From a virus: a stretch of DNA of 32,899 nt. Positions 19,916 to 29,163 of this stretch are shown here, piece by piece. The stretch is taken from positions 1 through 32,899 of the IMG/VR virus record IMGVR_UViG_3300025728_000393. One strand, 5' to 3'. Position 1 is the stretch's first letter, and each line of letters opens with the position of its first letter. The position numbers were made by a program, and so were the translations under genes. The notes under the pieces were generated by a model that saw nothing but the letters and a program-made list of their open reading frames with translations, had not been told where the DNA came from and did not search any database.

Positions 19916-22109
19916 ACAACAGATGATTTTTGAAATTGATGGTGATGTAACTGGTTTACGCCGTACATTAGCTCAGGCTGCTAACTCGATCCATTCATTC
20001 GGTGCTGAATCGGATGATATGTTTGGGGGATTCACAAAACAGTTTACAGACCTTACTGAAAGGTTCGGTGGTTTCAATACTGGTATTGTGGGCGTTGCTG
20101 GTGCTCTTGGTTTGGCTGCTGGCGGAATATACAGTCTTGTTAGCTCAAGTTCAGACTATGTTAAGACATACAATGAAGTTGCAAAAACTACAGGCGTTAC
20201 CGTTGAACAATTACAACGATTAGAAAAGCAATTTGCCAGCACTGGATTAACTGTAGAATCATTCGGGACAATAAATCAGGATACACTCGATAAACTTGGT
20301 GATGCATTCCGTGCCGGTGGTGGTGTTTCTGATGACTTGAAAGAATATGGTTTAGATATTCAACAGTACAACAAATATCTTAATCAAATGGATGGTGGTA
20401 TACAGGCCGTAATCCATACATTCTATGAAATGCAAAAAGCAGGGAAAACTAATGCAGAAATAACTAACGTTATGGAAACGTTAGCGAGTGATTCAAGTCA
20501 TTTGGTCAGTACTCTAAAAGACTATAGTACAGAGCAAGATGCATTAAATGCTATTCAATCACAACACATCATACTTACAAATGAGACAGCGGAAAAATAT
20601 CAAGATTTTGATAAAAAGATTACTCAGTTAGGCAGCTCCTTTCAGTTATTCAAGGCCGAAGCATTAGGGCCTACTCTTGATGATATACAAACACTATTCG
20701 ATTTGATGAATAAAGATTGGTCTAAGACCGATTTCATGCAAATGTTCCGTAACTTCTATTATGGTGGTGATAATGCTATTGCTAAATTCTTACGTGATGT
20801 TGATGGGGTAGATCCTGCTGGCATTGTGGGTACTAAAGAATGGAACGCAAAGCATAAAGACGATAAACCAGTACTGGAACAACCTAAACCCGCACCAAAG
20901 GGCGGATGGGTAAATCAGGAAGGGGAATCAGCCAAAGCAGCCGCAGCCGCTACGAAGGCAGAAGCAGCCGCTAAGGCACTTGCCGCAAAGAAAGTACAGG
21001 CAGAAAAAAACCTACAACAGACGCTATCACAGATTGGTTTATCCGATGGTGATGTTCGCGTTAAGACGTTCCAACGCCAGCAGGACGAGATAGTAACTAA
21101 AATCAAAGAATCAGCTAAGACACTTGGTAAATCTGAACAAGATACAAACTCTATGCTTACTCAGGCATACGATAGCCGTACTAAGAAGTTCAAGGAAATG
21201 ATCGATGATATGATTGGATATTCAGATCCTAATAAGAATCTGAAAACACTATCAGATAATATTGCCGGAATTGGTAATAATATGTCTAACGATCAGGCAA
21301 ATTACTTACTTGAACAACAAAACCAGCGTGTAGGTTTAAACAATTTTGGTAGTGATGAAAGTAACCCATTTGATAATTCAAATATACTTGCTCAGAAACA
21401 AAAAGACCTTCAGGACGAAATGCAACTTGAATTAACCCTAAATGCTCAATTGAATGAAAAATTAGGTACGAGCCATGAAGATTATTTGAAGCGTAAGAAT
21501 GCTATTACTCAGAAGTACAATACAAAGGCAATGGCAATAGAGGCTCAGAATACACAAGCCCAAATGGACTTACTCGCTAATAGTGCTGGCAGTATCGGTA
21601 CAACGATGGCGGGTGCTTTTGGTGAAGGTTCTAAGGCCGCACAAGCAGCATTCGCAGTACAGAAAGGCATAACCATTGCGAACACAGTGATGAAGATTCA
21701 GGAAGCTTTAGCAACTGCACTTGCTACGCCATTCCCGGCTAACCTTGCCAACTATGCAAGTATCCTTTCTATGGGTGCAAGCATTATTACCACGGCTAAA
21801 GGTGCTGCAAGTGGACAGGCTCACAGTGGTATTGATTCAGTACCGACAATGGGCGGCAAGGATGAAAGTACTTGGATTCTTCAGGCGGGTGAACGTGTTC
21901 TATCTAAGAGCAATAACCGTGATTTAACTCAGTACCTATCTAATGCTAATGCTAACGGCGGATCAGATAGTAATCCAGTAACTGTAAACGCACCTCTTAT
22001 TATTCAGGGAAGTACAAATATGAGTGATGCACAGATGAACGAGCTATTGAAGAAGAACTCTAACAGCGTATTACAATCTGTACGTTCAGCACAAAAAAGA
22101 AACTCATAA
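19902..22109 (+). CDS. Tape measure protein
   Basis: The 735-residue protein is long and helical, with a hydrophobic Gly/Ala segment near the N-terminus (about 60-82, VGVAGALGLAAGGIYSLV), an Ala/Lys-rich coiled coil (about 345-385) and the C-terminal HSGIDSVPTMGGKDESTWILQAGERVL segment typical of tape measures in lambda-type phages. At about 1.5 angstrom per residue it would set a tail near 110 nm. It overlaps the chaperone gene by 14 bases and is followed by a terminator and a minus-strand gene that interrupt the tail operon. Confidence 0.9.
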   Translation: MAKNKQQMIFEIDGDVTGLRRTLAQAANSIHSFGAESDDMFGGFTKQFTDLTERFGGFNTGIVGVAGALGLAAGGIYSLVSSSSDYVKTYNEVAKTTGVTVEQLQRLEKQFASTGLTVESFGTINQDTLDKLGDAFRAGGGVSDDLKEYGLDIQQYNKYLNQMDGGIQAVIHTFYEMQKAGKTNAEITNVMETLASDSSHLVSTLKDYSTEQDALNAIQSQHIILTNETAEKYQDFDKKITQLGSSFQLFKAEALGPTLDDIQTLFDLMNKDWSKTDFMQMFRNFYYGGDNAIAKFLRDVDGVDPAGIVGTKEWNAKHKDDKPVLEQPKPAPKGGWVNQEGESAKAAAAATKAEAAAKALAAKKVQAEKNLQQTLSQIGLSDGDVRVKTFQRQQDEIVTKIKESAKTLGKSEQDTNSMLTQAYDSRTKKFKEMIDDMIGYSDPNKNLKTLSDNIAGIGNNMSNDQANYLLEQQNQRVGLNNFGSDESNPFDNSNILAQKQKDLQDEMQLELTLNAQLNEKLGTSHEDYLKRKNAITQKYNTKAMAIEAQNTQAQMDLLANSAGSIGTTMAGAFGEGSKAAQAAFAVQKGITIANTVMKIQEALATALATPFPANLANYASILSMGASIITTAKGAASGQAHSGIDSVPTMGGKDESTWILQAGERVLSKSNNRDLTQYLSNANANGGSDSNPVTVNAPLIIQGSTNMSDAQMNELLKKNSNSVLQSVRSAQKRNS

Positions 22110-22111
22110 AC

Positions 22112-22133
22112 CCCTCTCACGAGGGTTTTTTAT
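22112..22133. terminator. Rho-independent terminator after the tape measure gene
   Basis: CCCTC-TCAC-GAGGG is followed by a run of six T residues. Its right arm overlaps the stop of the minus-strand membrane gene. Transcription of the downstream tail genes must pass it, either by antitermination or from a new promoter. Confidence 0.75.
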
Positions 22134-22728
22134 TTATAAATTCATCAACAACAACCCTGTTTTTATTGACTTTTCTAAACAATCGAATCATCTGAAAAGA
22201 TAAGTAACTTGAAATGCTCATGAGCAAGATATATGCATGAATATTAAATGATTGAGCCATATGAAGTAAATTTGAGTAATCAATTTTCATTTTAAAATAT
22301 AAAGTTATGAAGGCGATTAGTGTGCTTATTGAGAAAATAAACAGTAACCACATCCAGAAAAAATCGGATTTGGATACTTTTTTAAGTGAGAAATCAGTGT
22401 GGTTAAAATAGCCGCCTAAGTTACTGAATAAATCAATATTAAGATTATTATCTTTTATCCAAGTTAGAAAGCTTGTTATCTCTTCAATTTTTTTAAAGTT
22501 GAAGTTGTTCGTAGCATTGAACTTCTCAATGTCATGACGTTCATTTGAGAATTCTTCAATTTGCTTGTTGTAATATGCCTTCTCACCAATAAAAGTTGAC
22601 CACAACTTGTTCATTATGATCATCGATGAGCCTCTTAATAATCTCATTCTGATTGCAAGGATTATCAAGAAAAGAGGGAACGCAATGGAAGTAAGGTAAG
22701 GCCAACATTTTTCAATTATATCGAGCAT
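22117..22728 (-). CDS. Membrane protein inserted in the tail operon
   Basis: With ATG 22728 the product is 203 residues. It has one N-terminal TM segment (about 10-27), a charged helical middle, a second TM near 122-145 (FFWMWLLFIFSISTLIAFI) and a third near 160-180. An upstream in-frame ATG (22791) overlaps the next tail gene and is unlikely. It is antisense to the tail operon, flanked by a terminator, and has no GTAC where backbone genes have many; all signs of a moron. It may belong to the DUF6216 type of membrane proteins, but I am not sure. A role in superinfection exclusion is possible, not shown. Confidence 0.65.
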   Translation of the reverse strand: MLDIIEKCWPYLTSIAFPLFLIILAIRMRLLRGSSMIIMNKLWSTFIGEKAYYNKQIEEFSNERHDIEKFNATNNFNFKKIEEITSFLTWIKDNNLNIDLFSNLGGYFNHTDFSLKKVSKSDFFWMWLLFIFSISTLIAFITLYFKMKIDYSNLLHMAQSFNIHAYILLMSISSYLSFQMIRLFRKVNKNRVVVDEFINKKPS

Positions 22729-22765
22729 GATAAATAAGATATGGTTATTAATAGGGAAGTAAACA

Positions 22766-23323
22766 ATGCCACTTTTTTCTAAAAACATCAAGATAGGCGA
22801 CTATACATTGTCATCAATTGAACCTCGCTACAGCAATCGTAGTTGGACAGGTTCCCAAATACAGAGAAGTACTGGCATTCAGTATTACTCAATTCAATTC
22901 ACATTGAACTTCAATAAGAAGAACATACAGGAATATCAAAACTTCATCGCCACCTATGGACAAGGGGCAGCCTTTTCTATGGACTTGGGACACTTGAGTA
23001 CATATTACGGTTCACAAACAACAGCAGTGCGTGCAACAGTCGCTGCTGCTAAAGGTGTAAGTGCTATCACATGTAACGGCAATACACTTGAGGTAGGTAC
23101 TCTCATTCAGTTTCAAAACCACAAGAAGATTTACCGCATTATAGGTCACGTGGGTAATGTACTGACAGTATTCCCGGCATTACTTGCTTCAGTGGCAATA
23201 AATGAAACCGTTACATATAACAATGTTCAGGGTTCATTTACACTCGACGTGGACAATGATCTAAAGCTCAATGTTCAAAACGTAATGAGTATTACCCTCA
23301 AAGCAACTGAGGACTTTACATAA
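22766..23323 (+). CDS. Minor tail / distal tail protein (gpM-like position)
   Basis: The 185-residue protein starts after AGGGAAG at seven-base spacing. It is strand-rich, with an N-terminal part (IGDYTLSSIEPRYSNRSWTG) like distal tail proteins, a central insert (about 85-145) and a C-terminal LKATEDF. It is the first tail gene after the tape measure and overlaps the next by one base. Position and fold pattern suggest the ring between tube and hub; family assignment is tentative. Confidence 0.6.
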   Translation: MPLFSKNIKIGDYTLSSIEPRYSNRSWTGSQIQRSTGIQYYSIQFTLNFNKKNIQEYQNFIATYGQGAAFSMDLGHLSTYYGSQTTAVRATVAAAKGVSAITCNGNTLEVGTLIQFQNHKKIYRIIGHVGNVLTVFPALLASVAINETVTYNNVQGSFTLDVDNDLKLNVQNVMSITLKATEDFT

Positions 23324-23961
23324 TGAATAGTGCGATTTTCACAAATGCCGCACTATTGAGTTATTACAATATGACTCATGGAACGGTCTTAACAATACTT
23401 AATCTTGCTCAATTAATGTCTATGGGTGTTCACGTTAAGTGTGTTGATGTATACCCAGTACAGGGAACAGGTGTGAATGCTATTCATTTAACTGACGGAT
23501 ACATTGATATAGTCGCTAATGGGATTAACTATACTGCTTTCCCCGATTTCATTAATGATAGCTTTCCTACATTCAGTGAACAGAAAGATATAAGTAACGA
23601 TTCAATCAACTTTAAAATCAGTAATGTTAAAAGTTCATTTCGAGTACTTGCTCTTGGCGGTGCTTTCAAATCAGCACAGGTTAATGTCTATCTGACTATT
23701 CTTAGTCCTGCTGACAATTCAGTACTTGTACATGATTTGATGTATTCAGGTTATATCGACTATTTCGAATCAGTAAGTAATAATAGTGCTGATGGATTAA
23801 CTAATGAACTTACAGTTAACCTCAATAGTGTATGGAAAAAATTAGACGTTCAAACTAAGACCGTAGCCGCAAACTCAGTGCATCAATCACAGCATCCAGG
23901 TGATGCATATTTCAGTTTGTTGGGAATAGTTAACAGCGGGCAGGTATGGAAATATAAATAA
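23323..23961 (+). CDS. Minor tail protein, DUF2163/gpL-like hub component
   Basis: This 212-residue strand-rich protein shows YSGYIDYFES, ELTVNLNSVWKKLD and the C-terminal HQSQHPGDAYFS segment, a pattern I associate with DUF2163-type baseplate hub proteins. It lacks the Fe-S cysteines of lambda L. It follows the distal tail protein and precedes the NlpC/P60-like gene, the usual order. The function is structural, at the tail tip. Confidence 0.6.
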   Translation: MNSAIFTNAALLSYYNMTHGTVLTILNLAQLMSMGVHVKCVDVYPVQGTGVNAIHLTDGYIDIVANGINYTAFPDFINDSFPTFSEQKDISNDSINFKISNVKSSFRVLALGGAFKSAQVNVYLTILSPADNSVLVHDLMYSGYIDYFESVSNNSADGLTNELTVNLNSVWKKLDVQTKTVAANSVHQSQHPGDAYFSLLGIVNSGQVWKYK

Positions 23962-23963
23962 TA

Positions 23964-24362
23964 ATGAATAAGAGAGAAAGACTAAAACACTTACTTGCAC
24001 ATGCGGAGCAAGTATTAAGCAAACCATATGAATTAGGCACTAACGATTGCAATATTATAGTTGTAAGGGCTATCGATATTCTTTGTGATACTGAATACAC
24101 ATCTATTGCATATGGTAAGTACACGACTGTTAAAGACGGTTTACAAATATTTAAAGACAAGGGTTTTGAAGACCTGGAAGATCTCGTATCTAAACATGGG
24201 ACTATTACTGAATTCCCCGTTATAGGTGACATTATGATTGATAACATTAACGCAAGCATTGTACTTAATGATTGTGTACTGGCAGTTAATCACACAACAA
24301 AACAATTCGAAGTAAAGCGACTATCTGAATTTAGGAATAAGGTATTTTACACAATAAAATGA
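23964..24362 (+). CDS. NlpC/P60-like tail-tip protein
   Basis: The 132-residue protein has PYELGTNDCN near the N-terminus, with C29 in the place of an NlpC/P60-type catalytic Cys. It lies just before the hub gene, as lambda K and similar genes do. This small DUF6950-like version lacks a JAB domain. Whether it still cuts peptidoglycan is unclear because the His partner is not obvious. It starts two bases after the hub-component gene. Confidence 0.6.
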   Translation: MNKRERLKHLLAHAEQVLSKPYELGTNDCNIIVVRAIDILCDTEYTSIAYGKYTTVKDGLQIFKDKGFEDLEDLVSKHGTITEFPVIGDIMIDNINASIVLNDCVLAVNHTTKQFEVKRLSEFRNKVFYTIK

Positions 24363-24371
24363 TAATTAATT

Positions 24372-27300
24372 ATGGGTTCAGGTGGAAACGGAATTCTTGG
24401 GGCTATCATTACCGCCGTTGCGGTTTTCGCGGCTGCTTATACTGGTGGTGCTTCTCTTGCCGCTGCTGCTGCTTGGGGGGCTGCTGCTGGTGCTGCATCA
24501 TTCGTCGCAACAAGTATGATGTCACAATTGGGACTTGCGGCAACAAGTGATACGGCAACAACACTTAGCCGAAGTACTGCACCAACTTCAGGGATGCCAA
24601 TTCTATATGGTGGTGACAAGCCTAATTTAAACAGTGGTTGTTATATTAAAACAGGTTCTATCGTTAACTGGTTTAATGTACAGAATAGTGAATCACAATA
24701 CTTGTTCACAAGTCATGCTATAGCTATGGGTGAAATCAAAAATGTTATCAGCCAAATCTATATTGATGACGAACCAGTACTTGCACAATCAATTACAACT
24801 GAAGGTGTAGTATCAAGTGATAAGATCTTATCTAAGTACCGTCCATATCTTCAATTGGAAGTATATTTTGGTAAGGATAATTATACATCGCCTAAAGTAC
24901 TCGCAGGTCAATATGCTGGCGTTAATTGGAATAACTCAACATTCCATGGTAACGATGTTGTACAGATCTACACAGTAATCAAGAAGACACAAGACAGTTT
25001 AGAGGATTCAATCCTAATCAATGATAATTATGTACTGACTTGCGAGGCTAAAGGCCGTCTGATCATTGACCTTGTTGATTTACAGACTCGTGATGCGTCA
25101 AACGGGCCTTCACAGATTTATGATCTAATCACTAATACAGAGTTTGGTATGGGATTAGATCCCAACATCATTGATTTAGATAGTTTCCGATCATGTGCTC
25201 AGTACTGCGAAAACTTTGAATATTACAGTAATGGTGCTATTGACTATAGCCAGACTTATAAAAGCAACATTGAGCTAATTCTTCAGACATTCGGCGGAAT
25301 TCTCTATATTCATGCCGGTAAGATGTATATGACTGTCGATGTACAAGGCACTTCAGTTGCTACCTTCAATGAGACTAATATCTATGGTGATTTCAAAGTA
25401 ACAACTTCAGGAATGTCCGATTATGCGAACATAGTTGATGCAACATGGAAGAATGTTAATAACAGCTATTCCGATGATGTACTTCGTATTCCATCAGATA
25501 TTACTCAGGATGATGTAGTACTTTCAGATGGACAGGTAATTACTGTTTCTCGCGATTATACTTGGTCATATGATAAAACCGCTGTTGCTGCAATGGTCAA
25601 TATTGACTTGCTCAAATTGAAGTATTCACAAACGCAAGTAAGTTTTGCAACTATGGATGGTTGGGATTTGAAAGTATGGGACATTATCAGTGTTTCATTT
25701 AACGAAGTGGGTTATACCAATAAATTATTTCGTATTCTCAGCAAAGACATTCTAACAAGTCAGGACAGCATAGGATTAGTTCAGATTACCGCAGTTGAAT
25801 ATCACAATGAAATTTATCAGGGCGTTGATCCGGGTGTATGGCCTGTTGATGGTTCAATTAGTCAGGTTGTTAATGTAATCCCCCCAACTAACCTACAGGT
25901 TACAAAAGTGGGCGGTACTGTCGCTAATGGTAACGTGGTTGTAATGGATTGGGACGCCTCAGTTGATCCATATCTTAGAGGTTATTACGCCTATTATAGA
26001 ATCGCGGGTACAACAACATGGACATTCGCGGGGCAAGTATCGCAGTACGTTACAAGTTATGAATTGTTTTCATTACAAAAGGATCAGCAGTATGACTTTG
26101 CTGTCGCGGCATATAATAACCTTGGTTTTATCTCAAGTAAGTTAACGATCAATGGTGTTACACCAGATTATGAATTTACCTTGCCGGGTGTTGTAAACCT
26201 ACACTTAGTGAACTTTGAAGATTCACCAACGAGTACAAACTCAAGCGATTTTATGTTTGAGTGGAATGATCAATCAAACCTAACCGTTAATGGCAAACCG
26301 TTTAAAACATACTTCACTCGTTATGAAGTCATTGTATATAACTCAAGTGGTGTTGCTCAGAAATCGTACTATACAACCGACAATACATTTATCTATACAT
26401 TGGCAATGAACAAGGCCGATCAGATAGGGCGTAACGTTAAGATCGGCGTTGTCGCATGGGGTGCTACAAGTGGTACATACTCACCTGAAGTACAGCTATC
26501 AGTGAATAACCCACAGGCACCGCAGCTACAGAATTTTGTTGCTCGTTCGGGCATTGGTCAGATCGTGTTTACATGGGATGACGCAAACAGGCCGGATGAT
26601 TACGCGGGGATCTTGTTCCTTGTATCAAGTTCTGAAAACTTCTCTACGGGTGTTCAATATTTCACAACTGATAAATGGTACACCGAATGGGTAACAGTAC
26701 CTGATGGGCAGTATTACATTAAGGCGGGTCAATATGACGTATTTGGTATGGATGGAATAATCTATACCGATATGATTCCATTCCTTCAACAAACTGACAT
26801 TCCATTTAGCCAACTTAATAATGATGTTGTTGATGGTATTCTTGCAAGTTCCGAATTTAATGAAGTTGTTGAATCTATCATTGAAGAAGTGGGTAGTACT
26901 GGATATTACCTTTCTGTTAACTCTAATGGTTATGTTGCTGGTATAGGTATCAAAGTTGATGGTGTTGAACAAACATCCGTATTCACTATTATCGCTGATC
27001 GATTTTCTATTATAAGTTCTGCTACAGCGGGTAATACAACTAAGGTATATCCATTTGTAGTACAGAATGGTGTTACATGGTTGAACTCGGCAATCATTCA
27101 AAACGCGGCAATAGGCACGGCACAAATTGCAGACTTGGCAGTATCCAACGCGAAGATAGCTAACGCCTCAATCAATGCCGCGAAGATTCAGGACGCCGCA
27201 ATAGGTTCTGCTCAGATAGCTAACACTATTCAGAGTAATAACTACGTGGCTAACTCGCAAGGATGGCAAATAAAAAAGAATGGTACATTTTACATCAATG

Positions 27301-27392
27301 GTAATGGAAATGGTCGATTGGTAATAAATAACACACAAATATTGGTATATGACGCTAACAACGTGTTACGCGTTAGGATGGGATTATTTTAA
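24372..27392 (+). CDS. Tail tip hub / host-specificity protein (gpJ-like)
   Basis: The 1006-residue protein begins with a Gly/Ala-rich hydrophobic stretch (ILGAIITAVAVFAAAYTGGA), followed by PILYGGDKPNLNSG and IYDLITNTEFGMGLDP, segments typical of J-like hubs. From about residue 505 come two or three fibronectin type III-like modules (PTNLQVTKVGGT, YAYYRIAGTTTW, YDFAVAAYNNLG). The C-terminus has a gpJ-type region (FTIIADRFSIIS) and Ala/Ile repeats (AAIGTAQIADLAVSNAKIANA) likely forming a trimeric stalk. It probably forms the central tip and contacts the host receptor. It is followed two bases later by the small tail-tip genes. Confidence 0.88.
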   Translation: MGSGGNGILGAIITAVAVFAAAYTGGASLAAAAAWGAAAGAASFVATSMMSQLGLAATSDTATTLSRSTAPTSGMPILYGGDKPNLNSGCYIKTGSIVNWFNVQNSESQYLFTSHAIAMGEIKNVISQIYIDDEPVLAQSITTEGVVSSDKILSKYRPYLQLEVYFGKDNYTSPKVLAGQYAGVNWNNSTFHGNDVVQIYTVIKKTQDSLEDSILINDNYVLTCEAKGRLIIDLVDLQTRDASNGPSQIYDLITNTEFGMGLDPNIIDLDSFRSCAQYCENFEYYSNGAIDYSQTYKSNIELILQTFGGILYIHAGKMYMTVDVQGTSVATFNETNIYGDFKVTTSGMSDYANIVDATWKNVNNSYSDDVLRIPSDITQDDVVLSDGQVITVSRDYTWSYDKTAVAAMVNIDLLKLKYSQTQVSFATMDGWDLKVWDIISVSFNEVGYTNKLFRILSKDILTSQDSIGLVQITAVEYHNEIYQGVDPGVWPVDGSISQVVNVIPPTNLQVTKVGGTVANGNVVVMDWDASVDPYLRGYYAYYRIAGTTTWTFAGQVSQYVTSYELFSLQKDQQYDFAVAAYNNLGFISSKLTINGVTPDYEFTLPGVVNLHLVNFEDSPTSTNSSDFMFEWNDQSNLTVNGKPFKTYFTRYEVIVYNSSGVAQKSYYTTDNTFIYTLAMNKADQIGRNVKIGVVAWGATSGTYSPEVQLSVNNPQAPQLQNFVARSGIGQIVFTWDDANRPDDYAGILFLVSSSENFSTGVQYFTTDKWYTEWVTVPDGQYYIKAGQYDVFGMDGIIYTDMIPFLQQTDIPFSQLNNDVVDGILASSEFNEVVESIIEEVGSTGYYLSVNSNGYVAGIGIKVDGVEQTSVFTIIADRFSIISSATAGNTTKVYPFVVQNGVTWLNSAIIQNAAIGTAQIADLAVSNAKIANASINAAKIQDAAIGSAQIANTIQSNNYVANSQGWQIKKNGTFYINGNGNGRLVINNTQILVYDANNVLRVRMGLF

Positions 27393-27394
27393 TT

Positions 27395-27685
27395 ATGGCT
27401 CAGGGCTTACAGTGCTGGAATGGTTCCGGCACTTTAATTGTAGATTTACAAGATTACAACATGCGTTATGTTGGTTCACAAACATTGTCACTTGGTGGTA
27501 CTTGGCAATGGAACATTGCTTACAGTGGTATGACAGCTAACGGTTGGATCGTCTATCCGCAAGTGGGGAATCTGTTTCAAACATATATAGTTCGTTGTTA
27601 TGACGGTGGTTATGTCATTTCACATGCTCCGACCACAACGCCACCAACAAGAACAATAACTTTTGATATTTGGACATATTCATAA
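27395..27685 (+). CDS. Small tail-tip protein with GxQxWN start
   Basis: The 96-residue product begins MAQGLQCWNGSGTLIVDL. The next gene begins with the same pattern, so the two are related at their N-termini. It is strand-rich, with no signal or TM segment. Position right after the hub and before the lysis genes suggests a tail-tip or fibre-associated protein. Similar starts (DUF6453-type) are found near hub genes of other phages, from memory. It overlaps the next gene at TAATG. Confidence 0.65.
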   Translation: MAQGLQCWNGSGTLIVDLQDYNMRYVGSQTLSLGGTWQWNIAYSGMTANGWIVYPQVGNLFQTYIVRCYDGGYVISHAPTTTPPTRTITFDIWTYS

Positions 27686-28326
27686 TGAGCGGTTTTCAGG
27701 CATGGAACTCGGCAGGGGTTCTAACAATAGATGGTACGCAAAAGCCAGCAATGATAAGTGCCTATCAGGGCATTACATCAGTAACTGATCTGGGGTATTA
27801 CCAGATTACTAACCCGTTTGTAGGTGAATACTCATTTGGTTTTCTACCACAGAATTTTTATCCTAACCCTTCTGCACGTTGGGTTAGATTGAATGCGGGT
27901 CAGGCATGTTTTCCGGGAGCGGATTCTTTCATGCCCAACTCTGGCGGTATGATGATAAGCAGTCAGAACAACGGTGTATCGAGTGGTTATCTTGATGTGT
28001 TCGATGGTGACGGTTCACTTATCTGGAGTGCTAACAGTGCTGCCAGTGTTCCACGCATACTGGACTTCATCGACGTTCCTGCGGGTTTTGACCTACAGAA
28101 CAATACATACAGTAAATCCCTCAATTTTCAACCGTGGTTTTTACAGAATGCTTGCCCCAATAACATTAGTGATGATGGTGAAGTTACTGGCTTGTCAGGT
28201 GTTATCATTTACTGGACGGGTTCAGCTATTCAGGTTAGATACATTTCTAAGTTACAAAGGGCATATTCGGCAACATTACAGAATGTAGGATTGCGAATTC
28301 CATTAGCCTACTTTACTGGTTATTAA
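27685..28326 (+). CDS. Tail-tip protein with GxQxWN start, larger paralogue
   Basis: ATG 27685 overlaps the previous stop. The 213-residue product begins MSGFQAWNSAGVLTIDG, matching the G.Q.WN..G.L..D pattern of the preceding gene, then continues as a long strand-rich protein with several Trp/Asn/Gly loops. The shared N-terminus may be a docking unit for the hub; the remainder may bind a receptor. An ORF start at 27670 is shadowed by the previous gene and not used. Confidence 0.65.
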   Translation: MSGFQAWNSAGVLTIDGTQKPAMISAYQGITSVTDLGYYQITNPFVGEYSFGFLPQNFYPNPSARWVRLNAGQACFPGADSFMPNSGGMMISSQNNGVSSGYLDVFDGDGSLIWSANSAASVPRILDFIDVPAGFDLQNNTYSKSLNFQPWFLQNACPNNISDDGEVTGLSGVIIYWTGSAIQVRYISKLQRAYSATLQNVGLRIPLAYFTGY

Positions 28327-28378
28327 TAAATACATGTAGCACTTATTGTGCTTAATAATAACTATAAAGGAACAATCA

Positions 28379-28642
28379 ATGGAATGGCTATTAGGCTCAG
28401 TACTGATACCAATCGTTATCTGGTTGTGGACAGTCTATAGAGATCGATTAGCTGATAATAAGGATAATGAAGAACGCTTTGGTGAACTTGAAACCAGAAT
28501 ATCAGTTGCAGAAACTAAACTTGAAACGCTCGAACGAGATGTTACGGAAATCAAAAAAATGTCAGATAAGATAGAACAAATTCAAATGGATTTGATTAAA
28601 GTTCTAACCTTACTTGAAGAACGTACAAACAAAGGCCAGTAA
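28379..28642 (+). CDS. TM plus coiled-coil protein (XhlA-like, lysis region)
   Basis: ATG 28379 follows AAAGGAACA. The 87-residue product has one N-terminal TM helix (LLGSVLIPIVIWLW) and a heptad-rich coiled coil (ERFGELETRISVAETKLETLERDV). This resembles small lysis-associated proteins such as XhlA, though there the TM is C-terminal. It is the first gene of the lysis region, ends in a strong terminator, and may be an anchor, spanin-like or holin-modulating protein. Confidence 0.6.
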   Translation: MEWLLGSVLIPIVIWLWTVYRDRLADNKDNEERFGELETRISVAETKLETLERDVTEIKKMSDKIEQIQMDLIKVLTLLEERTNKGQ

Positions 28643-28657
28643 CTCGGCCTTTTTTTT
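28631..28657 (+). terminator. Rho-independent terminator
   Basis: AAAGGCC pairs with GGCCTTT around an 8-base loop, followed by a run of T residues to 28657. The left arm lies in the last codons of the TM/coiled-coil gene. Confidence 0.85.
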
Positions 28658-28707
28658 CGTCTGTAGTAAATAAAGTATATCAACCATTAATTAAAAGGAA
28701 TTGAATA

Positions 28708-29160
28708 ATGGATATAGTTGCACAATTAAAAGAATATGAAGGTACTAAAGCGTACCAAATGTACAAGGGATCTTATAAGAATAGTAAATTTCATGTATAC
28801 AAAGACAGTTTAGGCTATGACACGATTGGATATGGTCATTTAGTTAAAGCTGATGAAGCATTTCCCGATGGTATTACTGAAGCACAAGCCGATGCAATGC
28901 TATTGGCTGATATTGGAAATGCACGTGTTGAAGTTGATCAATTGCGTCTTGGATTACCATTTGATTCGCAATGGAATGATTTTATGGTGCTAATGGTATT
29001 CCAACTTGGAATTACTAAAACCAATCAGTTTAAGAAGTTCCTAACGGCATTACGTGCTGGTATCTATGCTACCGCTATTGCAGAGGTGAAGGATTCAAAC
29101 TGGTATCGCCAAACCCCAAATCGCGTTAACAAGATGCTTGACGACGTATTGAAGGGGTAA
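28708..29160 (+). CDS. T4-type lysozyme endolysin (GH24)
   Basis: The 150-residue protein has the GH24 active-site layout: E11 in KEYEG, D33 in YKDSLGYDTIGYGH and T39 in the same motif, matching E11-D20-T26 of T4 lysozyme with a longer loop between E and D. It cuts the glycan strands of peptidoglycan. No signal or SAR segment is present, so it needs the holin encoded at 30511 for release. AAAAGGAATTG precedes the ATG, and it starts just after the strong terminator, so a promoter or read-through is needed. Confidence 0.92.
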   Translation: MDIVAQLKEYEGTKAYQMYKGSYKNSKFHVYKDSLGYDTIGYGHLVKADEAFPDGITEAQADAMLLADIGNARVEVDQLRLGLPFDSQWNDFMVLMVFQLGITKTNQFKKFLTALRAGIYATAIAEVKDSNWYRQTPNRVNKMLDDVLKG

Positions 29161-29163
29161 GTT

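Noticed and set aside
26625-27125. 166-codon minus-strand ORF under the hub gene
   Set aside because: It lies wholly inside the well-supported gpJ-like gene and its translation has random-looking Cys/Arg/Ile content.
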